A DNA stretch of 64,000 nt. Source: Flavobacterium sp. N502536 (GTDB taxonomy: Bacteria > Bacteroidota > Bacteroidia > Flavobacteriales > Flavobacteriaceae). Position 1 is the first letter of the stretch, and each line of letters starts with the position of its first letter. The notes beneath the pieces were generated by a model, which saw only the letters and a list, made by a program, of their open reading frames with translations, did not search any database and was not told where the DNA came from. Below are positions 1 through 9,191 of this stretch, piece after piece. The translations under genes and the position numbers were made by a program. The stretch lies in assembly GCF_025947345.1 (NCBI RefSeq), contig NZ_CP110011.1:620001-684000 (forward strand). The letters are read 5' to 3'.

Positions 1-404
1 TTACCAAACAATGGAAAACAGCCAGAACAAATGTCTATGTTTTGCCCAACCAATCGGGCAGTCACGTTGCACAGCTAAAACATAGCCTGAATACAAAAGG
101 CCTGGTAACCGGAGCTTCTTATTTCGCTTCCGAAAAACGAATTGTGCTTTGTGGGTATTCCAGGTTAGGCAAACCGTTCTTGTACCTTTTATACGATTTC
201 AAAAACACTGATTTTGTATCGGGAAACAAACGAAGAATCAATTTAAAACTTCCTTTTCATCAAATAGAAGGAATCGCAACATCAGATGGGCGACATTATT
301 ATCTGACAAATGAAGCACTGGTTCGAAAACCGCTCATCAATGTACCTCAGCAGATTCATTGTTTTGATTTAAGTCCTGTATTGAATTCCCATCTTCATAA
401 ATAA
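1..404 (+). CDS. C-terminal part of an unrecognised protein (cut by window start)
   Basis: The reading frame is open from the first complete codon at position 3 to a TAA ending at 404, with no upstream stop, so this is the tail of a longer gene. A TTG at 42 is only an internal leucine codon. The visible 134 residues are rich in beta-strand-like stretches with alternating aromatic and hydrophobic residues, including KINLKLPFHQIEG-like spacing and a YLLYDF segment. That texture fits the last blades of a beta-propeller, but I do not recognise the family with certainty. It is convergent with the SprF gene that ends at 457. Confidence 0.7.
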   Translation, partial: TKQWKTARTNVYVLPNQSGSHVAQLKHSLNTKGLVTGASYFASEKRIVLCGYSRLGKPFLYLLYDFKNTDFVSGNKRRINLKLPFHQIEGIATSDGRHYYLTNEALVRKPLINVPQQIHCFDLSPVLNSHLHK

Positions 405-456
405 TCTGCCGATAGCCCTATTGAAATCATAAAAATTACAATATTTACTTTTCTAT

Positions 457-1446
457 TCAATACGGGCAGCCGAAACATTTTGCATAGGAATCAAATTGAT
501 AGGTTAATAAAACTTCGTAAACGCCCCCTGTTCTTCCTATTTTGGAAGTATTCAGGTCATAAGAAACACCCAATTTCAGATTTTTGTACTGTAATCCTGT
601 AAACAAATTTAATGAAGTAAGCAATTGATTTCCGGCATTGTTTTTTGACGGGTTCGTAGCCGCCGTTACTCCAAAGTATATTTTTTCGAATAGAATTGAT
701 GCACCTATGTCCAATCGATTGTAACGCCCCTGTTGCATATAGTTTGATGTTACAAGCATGGTGGTTTCATACGGCAGGAATAATACATCGACATAATCAG
801 CCAATAGAAACTTGTAACCTGTACTCAACGAAAAGAAAGAATCTAAACGTGCATTCCCGTCTGTTGCAAAAGAAATACCAGGTCTGTTAAGATGTTTCAT
901 TGCTAAACTAATCCATAAACTTTCGGTATTGAAAACCATTCCTGCTGATACATCAAAAAAATTGACTTTATCATTTTTTAGTATCGGATCAATTGAAGTC
1001 GGATTTATTGTGCCGGTTTGTATGTTTATCTGATCGCCAAGCAGCAAGTTTTGAAAAGCAAATGATTTTAACCCGAAACCAGCTTCGATTGCCGGTCTAA
1101 AAGACCAGGTATCATTCAATTCTACTCTATAGGCATAATTGGCGTTGATTTGTGTAAAATTATAGTGATTTAAATTTTGTCTGTGATTTAAAACACTCAA
1201 TCCATAACCGCTGTTAATATTTTCGTTCCAGGTATTAACGAAGGCATAATCGGTATCTATTTTTAGATCTAAATCTGGCCATTGTTCTCTGTGAATAATA
1301 CCCGCATAAGTAGTTTCCATAAACCCTGAAAAACCGGGATTTAGTGTTTCCGGAATTAAGAAATACTGTGTAAAAATGGGATCCTGCGCTCTTGTTTCTG
1401 AAAAAAAACAACCTGTAAGGATTAGGATAAAAAGTTTTAATCTCAT
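457..1446 (-). CDS. PorP/SprF family type IX secretion system membrane protein
   Basis: The 329-residue protein starts with a signal peptide ending around the RAQ-DPIF boundary. It continues with the family hallmark of QDPIFTQYF followed by an N-P-G-x-S-G motif near residues 36-41. The rest alternates in the way of an outer-membrane beta-barrel and ends in an aromatic-rich strand. PorP/SprF proteins are known partners that help type IX secreted adhesins reach and stay on the surface. The gene starts 8 bp after the stop of the large adhesin gene on the same strand, the order seen in sprB-sprF pairs, so the two are very likely cotranscribed and functionally linked. The family call is secure; the specific partner is inferred from adjacency. 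Confidence 0.93.
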   Translation of the reverse strand: MRLKLFILILTGCFFSETRAQDPIFTQYFLIPETLNPGFSGFMETTYAGIIHREQWPDLDLKIDTDYAFVNTWNENINSGYGLSVLNHRQNLNHYNFTQINANYAYRVELNDTWSFRPAIEAGFGLKSFAFQNLLLGDQINIQTGTINPTSIDPILKNDKVNFFDVSAGMVFNTESLWISLAMKHLNRPGISFATDGNARLDSFFSLSTGYKFLLADYVDVLFLPYETTMLVTSNYMQQGRYNRLDIGASILFEKIYFGVTAATNPSKNNAGNQLLTSLNLFTGLQYKNLKLGVSYDLNTSKIGRTGGVYEVLLTYQFDSYAKCFGCPY

Positions 1447-1454
1447 ACTTTGCT

Positions 1455-4400
1455 TTATTTAATTAATGTAAATCCTCCTTTTTCGGTTACGGTGTGATTG
1501 TAAAAAGTTTTTGCAGTGAGCGTAAAATAATAATTCCCATTTTGGGCATCCAGATCTTTTATCTTTCCATTCCATCCCCTAATATTTTTCCCCGTTTCGG
1601 TATATATAACACCTCCCCAGGTATCAAAAATAGTCAGGCTAATATTCTCTAAACCTAGAAATACCGGTGCGAATATATCATTGTAACCGTCATTGTTTGG
1701 AGTAAAGGAGTTCGGCATCATTATGCTATATCCTTTTTTGATTATCAATGTTGATGTGTATTTATACTGGCATCCAAAAGGATAAGTAACGGTCTGTGTA
1801 GTGGCATACGTTCCTTCTCTTGTATAGATGTGTTTTGGATTTTCTTCATTAGAAAAAGTACCATCACCAAAGTCCCAGGAGGTGTTTACAACATCTCCGG
1901 TAGCTAAATTGGTGAATAAAATGGGGTCATAAACCGAATATATATCATAAACATCTTTAGCATATGAACCCGTAGTATAATTGGCGATACCCAAAACCGT
2001 TTTTTTTACTTTATACGGGATAGCAGCAGTACAGCCAAAACTGTCCGTTACACTAAACAGAATCAATCCGTCTTTATTTGTAGTCATTATTTCGTTATGG
2101 TCTCCTGTTACTACCCCATCAGACCAACTTAGTTTATACGGTGGAACTCCTCCTTTTACATGCCCTGTAAATGTTTGATTTACAAATTTGGTTTCGCAAT
2201 TAAAATCTGTTTTAAGCTCGACAGTAGGTGTTAGCTGTTCGAATCGGGTAATTTTCCATTCGCCAGTTTTTTTACAACCATTAACATCTGTAACGGTAAC
2301 CTGATAGGTTCCAGGTGGAAGTTTATTTAAATCTTCGCTTTTGGCACCATTGGACCAGGAGTATGTAAATGGAGCTTTGCCGCCTGTTACAATTAAATTA
2401 ATTATTCCTGTGTTTGCATCTGCACAATCTAACGGGTTCGAAACATCAGCATTTAGTTCCAGTACTAAAGGTTCTGAAATAATAAAGGTTTGTTTTATCA
2501 CACATGATTTGGAATCTGTAATGGTAACAATATATTTTCCCGGTCCTATATTATTACGCTCTATTCCGGCTGATGGATTATCATCCCAAACCAAAGTAAG
2601 CGGTGCTTTACCTCCTAAAAGATTCAAATGAATATAACCATCATTGGCACCAAAACAAGAAACGTCTTTAACATCCGGTTTTATGCTAAAAACAGGAGCG
2701 CTTTCGATGCTTATTGTAGCTTCTTTTGAGCAGCCTAATGCATCTGTTACTGTAACGATATACGTTCCCGGTGATAAATTATTTTGTACAAGTCCTGTAC
2801 CCAGATTATTCCACTTTATGATATAGGGATCTCTGGTTGTAAAGGGAACTCCTCCTTTTATATTATTTATAACAATTGAAGCATTTGCAGAATTAAAACA
2901 CGTCATTTCGGTTTTAGTGTAGTTAAAAACTATTTCTGTGTTTTGGGTTAACACAACTTGTAATTGATCGGTACAGCCGGAACGATCCGTAACGGTCAAT
3001 TTATAAGTTCCTGCTGCTAAATTTTTTAAGTTTTGAAGATTACTAGTAAAACCATTTGGCCCTGTCCAGCTGTATTTGTAATTAAAGACTCCCGAAGAGG
3101 TTTCAATAAGTCTGCCACCGGTTACCTTCATTTCGATTTCACCAGTTGCATAGCCATAACATAAAACATTCATTTGTTGTATCAGGCTTGCTTTTAACAC
3201 AGGAGGTTCTTCTATGGTATAACTTCCTTTGAGTGTATTACAGCCGTTTACTTCTGTAATTGTTACCTCATAGGTTCCGGGTTTGAGATTATCTGTATAT
3301 TCAGCAGTTGCAGGATAAGGCTTTCCGTTTTTTGTCCATACATAGGTATAAGGTTGTGTTCCTCCTTTGACGGACAGTCTGATATTTCCATCATTTAATC
3401 CAAAACAGCTTATATCATTTTTAACTGCTGAAAATTGAAATAATTCCGGTTCCGTAATTTTGTACGTTTTTATAAATGGGCAATTGCCATTGTCTTTTAC
3501 CGTTAAAGTATAGTCTCCGGGTTTTAGGCCGGAAATATCCTCATTAGTGCTTGCAAAACCATCAGGTCCTGTCCATAAAAAGGTATACGGATTTACTTTT
3601 CCAAAAGGAATACCTCCTTCTACGTCCAAAGCAATAGCACCGTCATTTGCCCCGAAACAAGTACCGTTTTTCACCATTTCTTTTACTTCTATTAAGGGAT
3701 CGACGGTAACTGTTATTGTAAAATCTGCTCCGGTGCAAGCCTTTGATACAGGTGTTACCGTATAAGTTACTGTTGCCGGACTGTCGGTATTATTTACTAA
3801 AGTCTGGCTGATATCGGATTTTGGCGAAGATTGTGCACTTGCACCACTTACAGCTCCGGCGGGGGAAATTACAGGGGCCGACCAAACATAAGTCGTTCCT
3901 GTTGGTACATTCTCCGTTGTATTGGTTACCGGTGCAACCTGAAAGCTGTTCTTGCTGCATACCTTTATTGCCTTTGCCTTTATACTAGGCTTCAGAGTTA
4001 AAGCTACCGCAAAAGGAGTTGTCTTTGTAGTAGTTCCACAACTATTGGTTACACTAAAGGTAACGGTATAGTTACCACTGTTTGCGTAAGTTATGGGTCC
4101 GGGATTAAGCGCTGTAGAGGAAGCCGGTGTAGCTCCGGGGAAACTCCAGAGATAGCTGATTTCTGATTCCGGAGAGCAGCTTTGATCTACAGTTCCCACA
4201 GGGTTGATCGTTGTAGCATTACAATAATCAGGAATAGGATTCAGCGTAATGACAGGTGGATTTTTCACCTGTATCATTTCGGTTACCGATTGGGAAATTC
4301 CGCAGGCATTTTTGGCCGTTAGCTGTACATAGTAGGTTCCGGGATTTGCAAAATTAAAAACCGGATTCTTAGAGGATTCATTTGTTCCGTTTACAAAACT

Positions 4401-5816
4401 CCATTCTTCCGATTCTCCGCAAAATCCTTCAGTATATCTGATAACTTTCCAATTATAACTTTCAACATCACATCCCTGAGTCGCATTGGTTGTATTAGTA
4501 ATGGTAACATCTTTCAAAGCACATGCTTTACTGTAGGTAAATTGAGGTTGTAATACCGGTTCAACACAAACTGTTTTTGTGACTTCGTTGCCGACACCAC
4601 AAGGTGTTCTTGCTATTAATTTAATGGTATACGTACCCGATGTCGTATAGATATGTATTGGATTAACATCATTTGATATGGTTCCGTCTCCAAAATCCCA
4701 GGTGTAAATATTTGCAGTACTGCAATTATTACCATAGCCTGCAGTCGATTTATTGACGAAATTTATAGCTGTATTCGAACATAAGATTTTATTAACCTCG
4801 AAGTCTACCTGAGGAATCCCTAATATAATAATAGGACCTGCTGTCAGGTTACTGAGTCCGCATGCTGTTGTTATATTTAAGCTGACCGTATTTCCTCCAG
4901 GACAATTTGTCTTTTTGAATTCATGCAATACCGGAAAATTTAGAGAAGCCGCAGGATTTGCAGCATTATATTGTTTGGAACTTTCTAAATCTTTTTGACT
5001 GTATCGTTCAATGGTACCATCTCCAAAATTAAGTTCATATTTTGTATCGGATGGATTAGAACCCCAGGCTGCAATCGAGAATTCCATTGTATCCACCGGA
5101 AGACATAAATTGGTCGTATTTCCCGGAGTGATCAAAGCTCCTTTTGGATTAGTCGAATTACTAACTATAGAGGTAACTGAATTACTGCAGCCATTAACTC
5201 CAATTCCGGTAATCACCATTTTATAGGCCCCTAATTTTAGGTAATCATGTTTTTTGGGAAAAGTAATATTAGTTTCCGAACTTCCATCACCCCAATCCAC
5301 ATTATAGGATGAAACACATGAGGCTGAATTCGATATATTGCCAACATTAATAGTGTACTTGGGATTCAGGTTATCTCCGCATTTTTCAAAAGAGGTGCCT
5401 GAGTTATCTAAATTGGTGAACCTTAGATTTGGTTTCTGTTTTACTGTAATCGTCTTTGCAACGGTACTTGTTTCACTATTGGCATCTGTAACCGTCAATT
5501 TTATGGTGAAATTTTGAGTTCCGCAACCCACAGCATCAAAAGTATGAACAGGATTACTACTCGTTGCACCTCTTCCGTCTCCAAAATCCCAAGAATATTG
5601 AAAAGGACCACTACCACTTACCGTTGAAACAAAGGTAATAAGAGTCCCTGAACAGGAATTGTCATTGGTGAAGTTAAAATCGACAGTGGGAGATACTGAC
5701 AGTCGATTATAATTACTATCTGAAAGACTATCTCTAACTGGATTGGCATTATTAAAACTATACCCAAAAGAAGTAACCAATGAAAAACAGAGTACTAAAA
5801 AATAGAGTTTTTTCAT
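1455..5816 (-). CDS. Giant PKD/SprB-repeat surface adhesin with gliding-motility C-terminal domain
   Basis: This 1453-residue secreted protein has a signal peptide (about residues 1-20). A run of PKD-type domains follows, marked by WDFGDG or DWGDG-like motifs. Next come at least six SprB repeats, recognisable by C(F/Y)G-x-x-x-G-x-I followed about ten residues later by a GG pair; one further degenerate copy follows. A last PKD domain (SWDFGDGTFSN) comes next, then a type-B CHU_C sorting domain with SFTPNNDGYND and a final FTLIK strand. The C-terminal domain is the known signal for export by the type IX secretion system. By family it is a cell-surface adhesin, possibly moved during gliding as SprB is. 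It lies directly upstream of its probable SprF partner. The natural ligand cannot be read from sequence. Confidence 0.93.
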   Translation of the reverse strand: MKKLYFLVLCFSLVTSFGYSFNNANPVRDSLSDSNYNRLSVSPTVDFNFTNDNSCSGTLITFVSTVSGSGPFQYSWDFGDGRGATSSNPVHTFDAVGCGTQNFTIKLTVTDANSETSTVAKTITVKQKPNLRFTNLDNSGTSFEKCGDNLNPKYTINVGNISNSASCVSSYNVDWGDGSSETNITFPKKHDYLKLGAYKMVITGIGVNGCSNSVTSIVSNSTNPKGALITPGNTTNLCLPVDTMEFSIAAWGSNPSDTKYELNFGDGTIERYSQKDLESSKQYNAANPAASLNFPVLHEFKKTNCPGGNTVSLNITTACGLSNLTAGPIIILGIPQVDFEVNKILCSNTAINFVNKSTAGYGNNCSTANIYTWDFGDGTISNDVNPIHIYTTSGTYTIKLIARTPCGVGNEVTKTVCVEPVLQPQFTYSKACALKDVTITNTTNATQGCDVESYNWKVIRYTEGFCGESEEWSFVNGTNESSKNPVFNFANPGTYYVQLTAKNACGISQSVTEMIQVKNPPVITLNPIPDYCNATTINPVGTVDQSCSPESEISYLWSFPGATPASSTALNPGPITYANSGNYTVTFSVTNSCGTTTKTTPFAVALTLKPSIKAKAIKVCSKNSFQVAPVTNTTENVPTGTTYVWSAPVISPAGAVSGASAQSSPKSDISQTLVNNTDSPATVTYTVTPVSKACTGADFTITVTVDPLIEVKEMVKNGTCFGANDGAIALDVEGGIPFGKVNPYTFLWTGPDGFASTNEDISGLKPGDYTLTVKDNGNCPFIKTYKITEPELFQFSAVKNDISCFGLNDGNIRLSVKGGTQPYTYVWTKNGKPYPATAEYTDNLKPGTYEVTITEVNGCNTLKGSYTIEEPPVLKASLIQQMNVLCYGYATGEIEMKVTGGRLIETSSGVFNYKYSWTGPNGFTSNLQNLKNLAAGTYKLTVTDRSGCTDQLQVVLTQNTEIVFNYTKTEMTCFNSANASIVINNIKGGVPFTTRDPYIIKWNNLGTGLVQNNLSPGTYIVTVTDALGCSKEATISIESAPVFSIKPDVKDVSCFGANDGYIHLNLLGGKAPLTLVWDDNPSAGIERNNIGPGKYIVTITDSKSCVIKQTFIISEPLVLELNADVSNPLDCADANTGIINLIVTGGKAPFTYSWSNGAKSEDLNKLPPGTYQVTVTDVNGCKKTGEWKITRFEQLTPTVELKTDFNCETKFVNQTFTGHVKGGVPPYKLSWSDGVVTGDHNEIMTTNKDGLILFSVTDSFGCTAAIPYKVKKTVLGIANYTTGSYAKDVYDIYSVYDPILFTNLATGDVVNTSWDFGDGTFSNEENPKHIYTREGTYATTQTVTYPFGCQYKYTSTLIIKKGYSIMMPNSFTPNNDGYNDIFAPVFLGLENISLTIFDTWGGVIYTETGKNIRGWNGKIKDLDAQNGNYYFTLTAKTFYNHTVTEKGGFTLIK

Positions 5817-6313
5817 TAAAATTTTTAGATTAGGGAGATATCATTAAAGCTGTGATTAGCCCTATTTATCTGGCCATCAAAAAATAAATTTAACCAAAGC
5901 GTTAGTATCCTTTTTTTAAATGTAACAACCGTTATCTTTTAATGCATAACTGTGATAAAGCGGCCTCTTAAAAAAAATGATTTCGCACACACCTCCGTTT
6001 TAGGTGTAAAAAAAGAGAACCGGAACAGGGTAATTTCATGGTATTTCATACGAGCTGCAACCGTGTCATAACGACTCCCGATTGGCCGTCTTAAACTTCT
6101 TGCTCACAAAGAGTATCTATTCAAAAATTGATCTCTAACGTTGTTGCGTCTTTTATGTCTGAACGCTAATGTTAAGCTATTTTTTTGTTTGACTCAAAAA
6201 GGTATCTTTGCACCGTCAAAATTAAATTCCTATTAAAAATTTAGAGATCTAATTAAAGACCTCGTTACAATTTTTAATACATAAAAAAGCCTTATTTCAG
6301 GCACTTTTACAAC
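5817..6313. other. Divergent intergenic region, 497 bp
   Basis: The space separates the divergent adhesin and ABC-F genes. I see no coding frame with family features and no tRNA-like fold. It holds a small hairpin (ACACCT at 5989-5994 with AGGTGT at 6002-6007, followed by an A-run) and a Bacteroidota-type promoter near its right end. The rest looks like plain AT-rich upstream sequence. Confidence 0.5.
6185..6210 (+). promoter_or_regulatory. Candidate promoter of the ABC-F gene
   Basis: TATCTTTG at 6203-6210 matches the Bacteroidota -7 box TAnnTTTG exactly. A TTG at 6185-6187 could serve as the -33 element, but the 15-nt gap is shorter than the usual 17-21. Transcription from here would give a leader of about 95 nt. 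The -7 match is what is seen; activity is inferred. Confidence 0.45.
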
Positions 6314-8176
6314 ATGAATTACTTATCAGTCGAAAATATATCGAAATCCTTTGGTGAAAGAACCTTGTTTGACAACATTTCTTTCGGAATCAATAAAGAT
6401 CAAAAAATTGCCTTTATTGCAAAAAATGGTTCAGGAAAAACAACCATTATGAGCATTATCAATGGTTTGGACGAACCTGATACCGGACAGGTTGTTTTGA
6501 GAAAAGGAATTAGAATGGCTTTTCTTTCACAGGATAACAACTTACAGGAGGAGCTAACCATTGAAGAGAGTATTTTTGCTTCCGACAATGAGACGCTTAA
6601 AATTATTGAGGCTTATGAAAAAGCACTTGAAAATCCGGACGATGAAGAAGCCTACCAAAAAGCTTTTGACGGTATGGACCAACATAACGCCTGGGATTTT
6701 GAAACGCAATACAAACAAATTCTCTTCAAATTAAAACTGGAGGATTTCAAACTGAAGGTTAAGAATCTTTCGGGAGGGCAAAAGAAACGTCTTTCATTGG
6801 CGATCATTTTGATCAATCGTCCTGATTTGTTAATTCTGGATGAGCCAACCAACCACTTAGATCTCGAGATGATCGAATGGCTGGAAAGCTATTTTGCCAA
6901 AGAAAACATTACCTTGTTTATGGTAACGCACGACCGTTTCTTTTTAGAGCGTGTTTGTAACGAAATCATCGAACTAGACAACGGAAAACTATACCAGTAC
7001 AAAGGAAATTATTCGTACTATTTAGAGAAAAAAGAAGAACGAATTACCTCTGAAAACGCCAGTGTTGACAAAGCCAAAAACTTGTTTGTAAAAGAACTGG
7101 AATGGATGCGCCGTCAGCCAAAAGCAAGAACTACAAAGTCAAAATCCCGTCAGGATGATTTTTATGTAATCAAAGAAAAAGCACAAAGCCGTCGTCGTGA
7201 AAATAAAGTTGAACTTGAAATCAACATGGAACGTATGGGAAGCAAAATTATCGAGCTTCACAAAATTTCCAAAAAATTCAAGGATCATGTGATTCTGGAT
7301 AATTTTAGTTTCGATTTTCAACGTGGAGAACGTATTGGAATTATTGGTAAAAACGGAACCGGAAAATCAACTTTCCTGAATCTGCTTACCGGAACACTTC
7401 CATTAGACAGCGGACGTGTCGTAAAAGGAGATACCATCAAAATTGGTTATTACACGCAAACAGGAATCAACCCGAAACCCAACCAACGTGTAATTGACAT
7501 CATTAAAGAATACGGGGAATTTATTCCGTTGGCAAAAGGACGAATGATCTCGGCCTCGCAATTATTGGAACGTTTTCTTTTTGATGCTAAAAAACAATAT
7601 GATTTTGTTGAAAAATTAAGTGGTGGAGAATTAAAGCGTTTGTATTTATGTACCGTTTTGATTCAGAATCCCAACTTTTTAATTTTAGATGAGCCTACCA
7701 ACGATTTAGATATTGTAACGCTAAACGTTTTAGAAAGCTTCCTTTTAGATTATCCGGGATGTTTATTGGTGGTTTCGCACGACCGTTATTTCATGGACAA
7801 AATTGTCGATCATTTATTTGTCTTCAGAGGGAATGGCGAGATTGAAAACTTCCCTGGAAACTATTCTGATTTCAGAGCATATGAAGATAGTGCCGATGTG
7901 GCTCAAAAGGAAGAAAACAAAGCCGAAAAGAAAGACTGGAAACAAAATAATCCAACCGGAAATCTAACTTTCAACGAGCAAAAAGAATATCAAAAACTGG
8001 AAAGAGAAATTAAAGATCTCGAACTTGATAAAACCAAAATCGAACAATTGTTCTCTGATGGAAAAGTTGCCGATGCCGATATCGAAAAGAAAGCAAACGA
8101 ATTACAAAACATCATCAATAAAATAGATCAGAAAGAAGAACGCTGGTTTGAGCTTTCGGCGAAGATTGAGGGATAG
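6314..8176 (+). CDS. ABC-F family ATPase, Uup-like
   Basis: The 620-residue protein has two ATP-binding cassettes and no membrane segments. The first has Walker A AKNGSGKTT at 36-44, signature LSGGQKKRL and Walker B LLILDEPTNHLD. The second has IGKNGTGKST near 343, LSGGELKRL and LILDEPTNDLD. A linker rich in charge lies between them. The last 70 residues form a predicted coiled coil (EQKEYQKLEREIKDLE), as in the Uup branch. ABC-F proteins act on ribosomes or DNA intermediates rather than as transporters. The length is normal. It is monocistronic here, followed by the repeat-flanked S23-type gene. Which ABC-F subgroup function it has (translation factor, Uup-like DNA role, resistance) cannot be decided from sequence alone. 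Confidence 0.92.
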   Translation: MNYLSVENISKSFGERTLFDNISFGINKDQKIAFIAKNGSGKTTIMSIINGLDEPDTGQVVLRKGIRMAFLSQDNNLQEELTIEESIFASDNETLKIIEAYEKALENPDDEEAYQKAFDGMDQHNAWDFETQYKQILFKLKLEDFKLKVKNLSGGQKKRLSLAIILINRPDLLILDEPTNHLDLEMIEWLESYFAKENITLFMVTHDRFFLERVCNEIIELDNGKLYQYKGNYSYYLEKKEERITSENASVDKAKNLFVKELEWMRRQPKARTTKSKSRQDDFYVIKEKAQSRRRENKVELEINMERMGSKIIELHKISKKFKDHVILDNFSFDFQRGERIGIIGKNGTGKSTFLNLLTGTLPLDSGRVVKGDTIKIGYYTQTGINPKPNQRVIDIIKEYGEFIPLAKGRMISASQLLERFLFDAKKQYDFVEKLSGGELKRLYLCTVLIQNPNFLILDEPTNDLDIVTLNVLESFLLDYPGCLLVVSHDRYFMDKIVDHLFVFRGNGEIENFPGNYSDFRAYEDSADVAQKEENKAEKKDWKQNNPTGNLTFNEQKEYQKLEREIKDLELDKTKIEQLFSDGKVADADIEKKANELQNIINKIDQKEERWFELSAKIEG

Positions 8177-8179
8177 GTT

Positions 8180-8661
8180 TTAGTTTTCAGTCGCAGTTTT
8201 CAGTCGCAGTTTTCAGATTTGTTTAAATTGAAAGAAAATTCTTAATTTAGTAGAAAAAACTAGTTATGGATTTTAAAGAATTATTGGCTTATAAGAAATC
8301 ATTTGAGCTTGCGATGGAAATTTTTGAATTATCAAAAACATTTCCCAAAGAAGAGAAGTTTTCTTTAACAGATCAAATACGCCGATCTTCGAGAAGTGTT
8401 AGTGCTAATATTGCTGAATCCTATAGAAAAAGAAGATATACAAATCATTTTATAAGTAAATTAACGGATAGCGATGCTGAAAACTCAGAAACAAATACCT
8501 GGCTCGAATTTTCGCTGGAATGCCAATACATTACAAAAGAAACATTTGACAAACTAAATAGTAAAAATCTCGAAATTGGACGATTGATAAATTATATGAT
8601 CAACAATCCAACTAAGTTTGGATGCGGACAAAACTGAAAACCGCGACTGAGACTGAGACTA
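8180..8661. repeat. Inverted-repeat pair framing the S23-type gene
   Basis: The left arm (8180-8216) is TTAG followed by a 13-bp direct repeat, TTTTCAGTCGCAG, two full copies plus a partial. The right arm (about 8633-8662) read on the minus strand begins TTAGTCTCAG and contains CAGTCGCGGTTTTCAG. This matches CAGTCGCAGTTTTCAG of the left arm (8201-8216) at 15 of 16 positions. Both arms have TTAG at their outer end. The right arm overlaps the stop codon of the enclosed gene. A transcript could fold the whole gene into one long hairpin, as in rRNA intervening sequences. Confidence 0.75.
8266..8637 (+). CDS. Four-helix bundle protein, S23/23S rRNA intervening-sequence family
   Basis: The 123-residue all-helical protein carries the family core QIRRSSRSVSANIAESYRKRR near residues 43-63 and the N-terminal FKELLAYKKSFELA helix. 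Relatives are encoded inside intervening sequences of 23S rRNA genes, occur alone in many Bacteroidota genomes, and are structurally related to the Avd accessory protein of diversity-generating retroelements. This copy is not in an rRNA gene: it sits between an ABC-F ATPase and an FKBP lipoprotein, framed by an inverted repeat. The molecular function of stand-alone members is unknown; nucleic-acid binding through the basic helix face is a reasonable guess. No reverse transcriptase is nearby. Confidence 0.9.
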   Translation: MDFKELLAYKKSFELAMEIFELSKTFPKEEKFSLTDQIRRSSRSVSANIAESYRKRRYTNHFISKLTDSDAENSETNTWLEFSLECQYITKETFDKLNSKNLEIGRLINYMINNPTKFGCGQN

Positions 8662-8696
8662 ATTTTATTATATTTATTTAAACAAAAAAATACCAC

Positions 8697-9170
8697 ATGA
8701 AATACCTTTTATCTGCCCTATTCGTATTCACTTTATTTACCTCTTGTATTAGCAATGACAAAGAACAAGAACAACCAATAGCAAAAGACTATACTGTTGA
8801 GAATGAAAAAGAAATCACAGATTATATTGCGCAAAACAAATTAAACGCGATAAAAAGCAGTACAGGTTTATATTATATTATAAAAGAAGAAGGAACAGGT
8901 AAGAGACCTACCGCTTCATCGTCTGTTACAGTTGCTTACACGGGGGCTTTTACTAGTGGAAAAACATTTGACCAAAGCAGTAGTGCCGGTCTTACATTTC
9001 CTTTAAACGAAGTAATTAAAGGATGGACAGAAGGAATTCAATTGTTTAAAGAAGGCGGTAGCGGATCATTGCTAATTCCATCACATTTAGGTTATGGAAG
9101 TTCTGGACGTCCCGGAATACCTGCTGGTTCAGTACTTATTTTTGATGTAAAACTGATCAAAGTAAATTAA
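8697..9170 (+). CDS. FKBP-type peptidyl-prolyl isomerase lipoprotein
   Basis: The 157-residue product has a short lipoprotein signal with Cys17 in TSCIS. A charged linker follows, then one FKBP domain (about 60-157) with VTVAYTGAFTSGKTFDQS, a FPLNEVIKGWTEGIQL segment, IPSHLGYGSSG and the closing LIFDVKLIKV strand. These are the usual active-site regions of FKBP folds. It should act as a periplasmic, membrane-anchored prolyl isomerase or chaperone. It resembles GldI-type lipoproteins of gliding Flavobacteria, but nothing here proves that role. A methyltransferase gene follows 21 bp downstream on the same strand. Confidence 0.9.
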   Translation: MKYLLSALFVFTLFTSCISNDKEQEQPIAKDYTVENEKEITDYIAQNKLNAIKSSTGLYYIIKEEGTGKRPTASSSVTVAYTGAFTSGKTFDQSSSAGLTFPLNEVIKGWTEGIQLFKEGGSGSLLIPSHLGYGSSGRPGIPAGSVLIFDVKLIKVN

Positions 9171-9191
9171 TTACCTATTGTAAATTCATAA

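Noticed and set aside
5817..6313. Possible tRNA or riboswitch in the long intergenic region
   Set aside because: No cloverleaf or known aptamer consensus could be folded by eye; only a small hairpin is present.
8184..8216. 13-bp tandem repeat considered as a CRISPR or iteron
   Set aside because: Units are too short and contiguous; their complement on the other side of the gene explains them as inverted-repeat arms.
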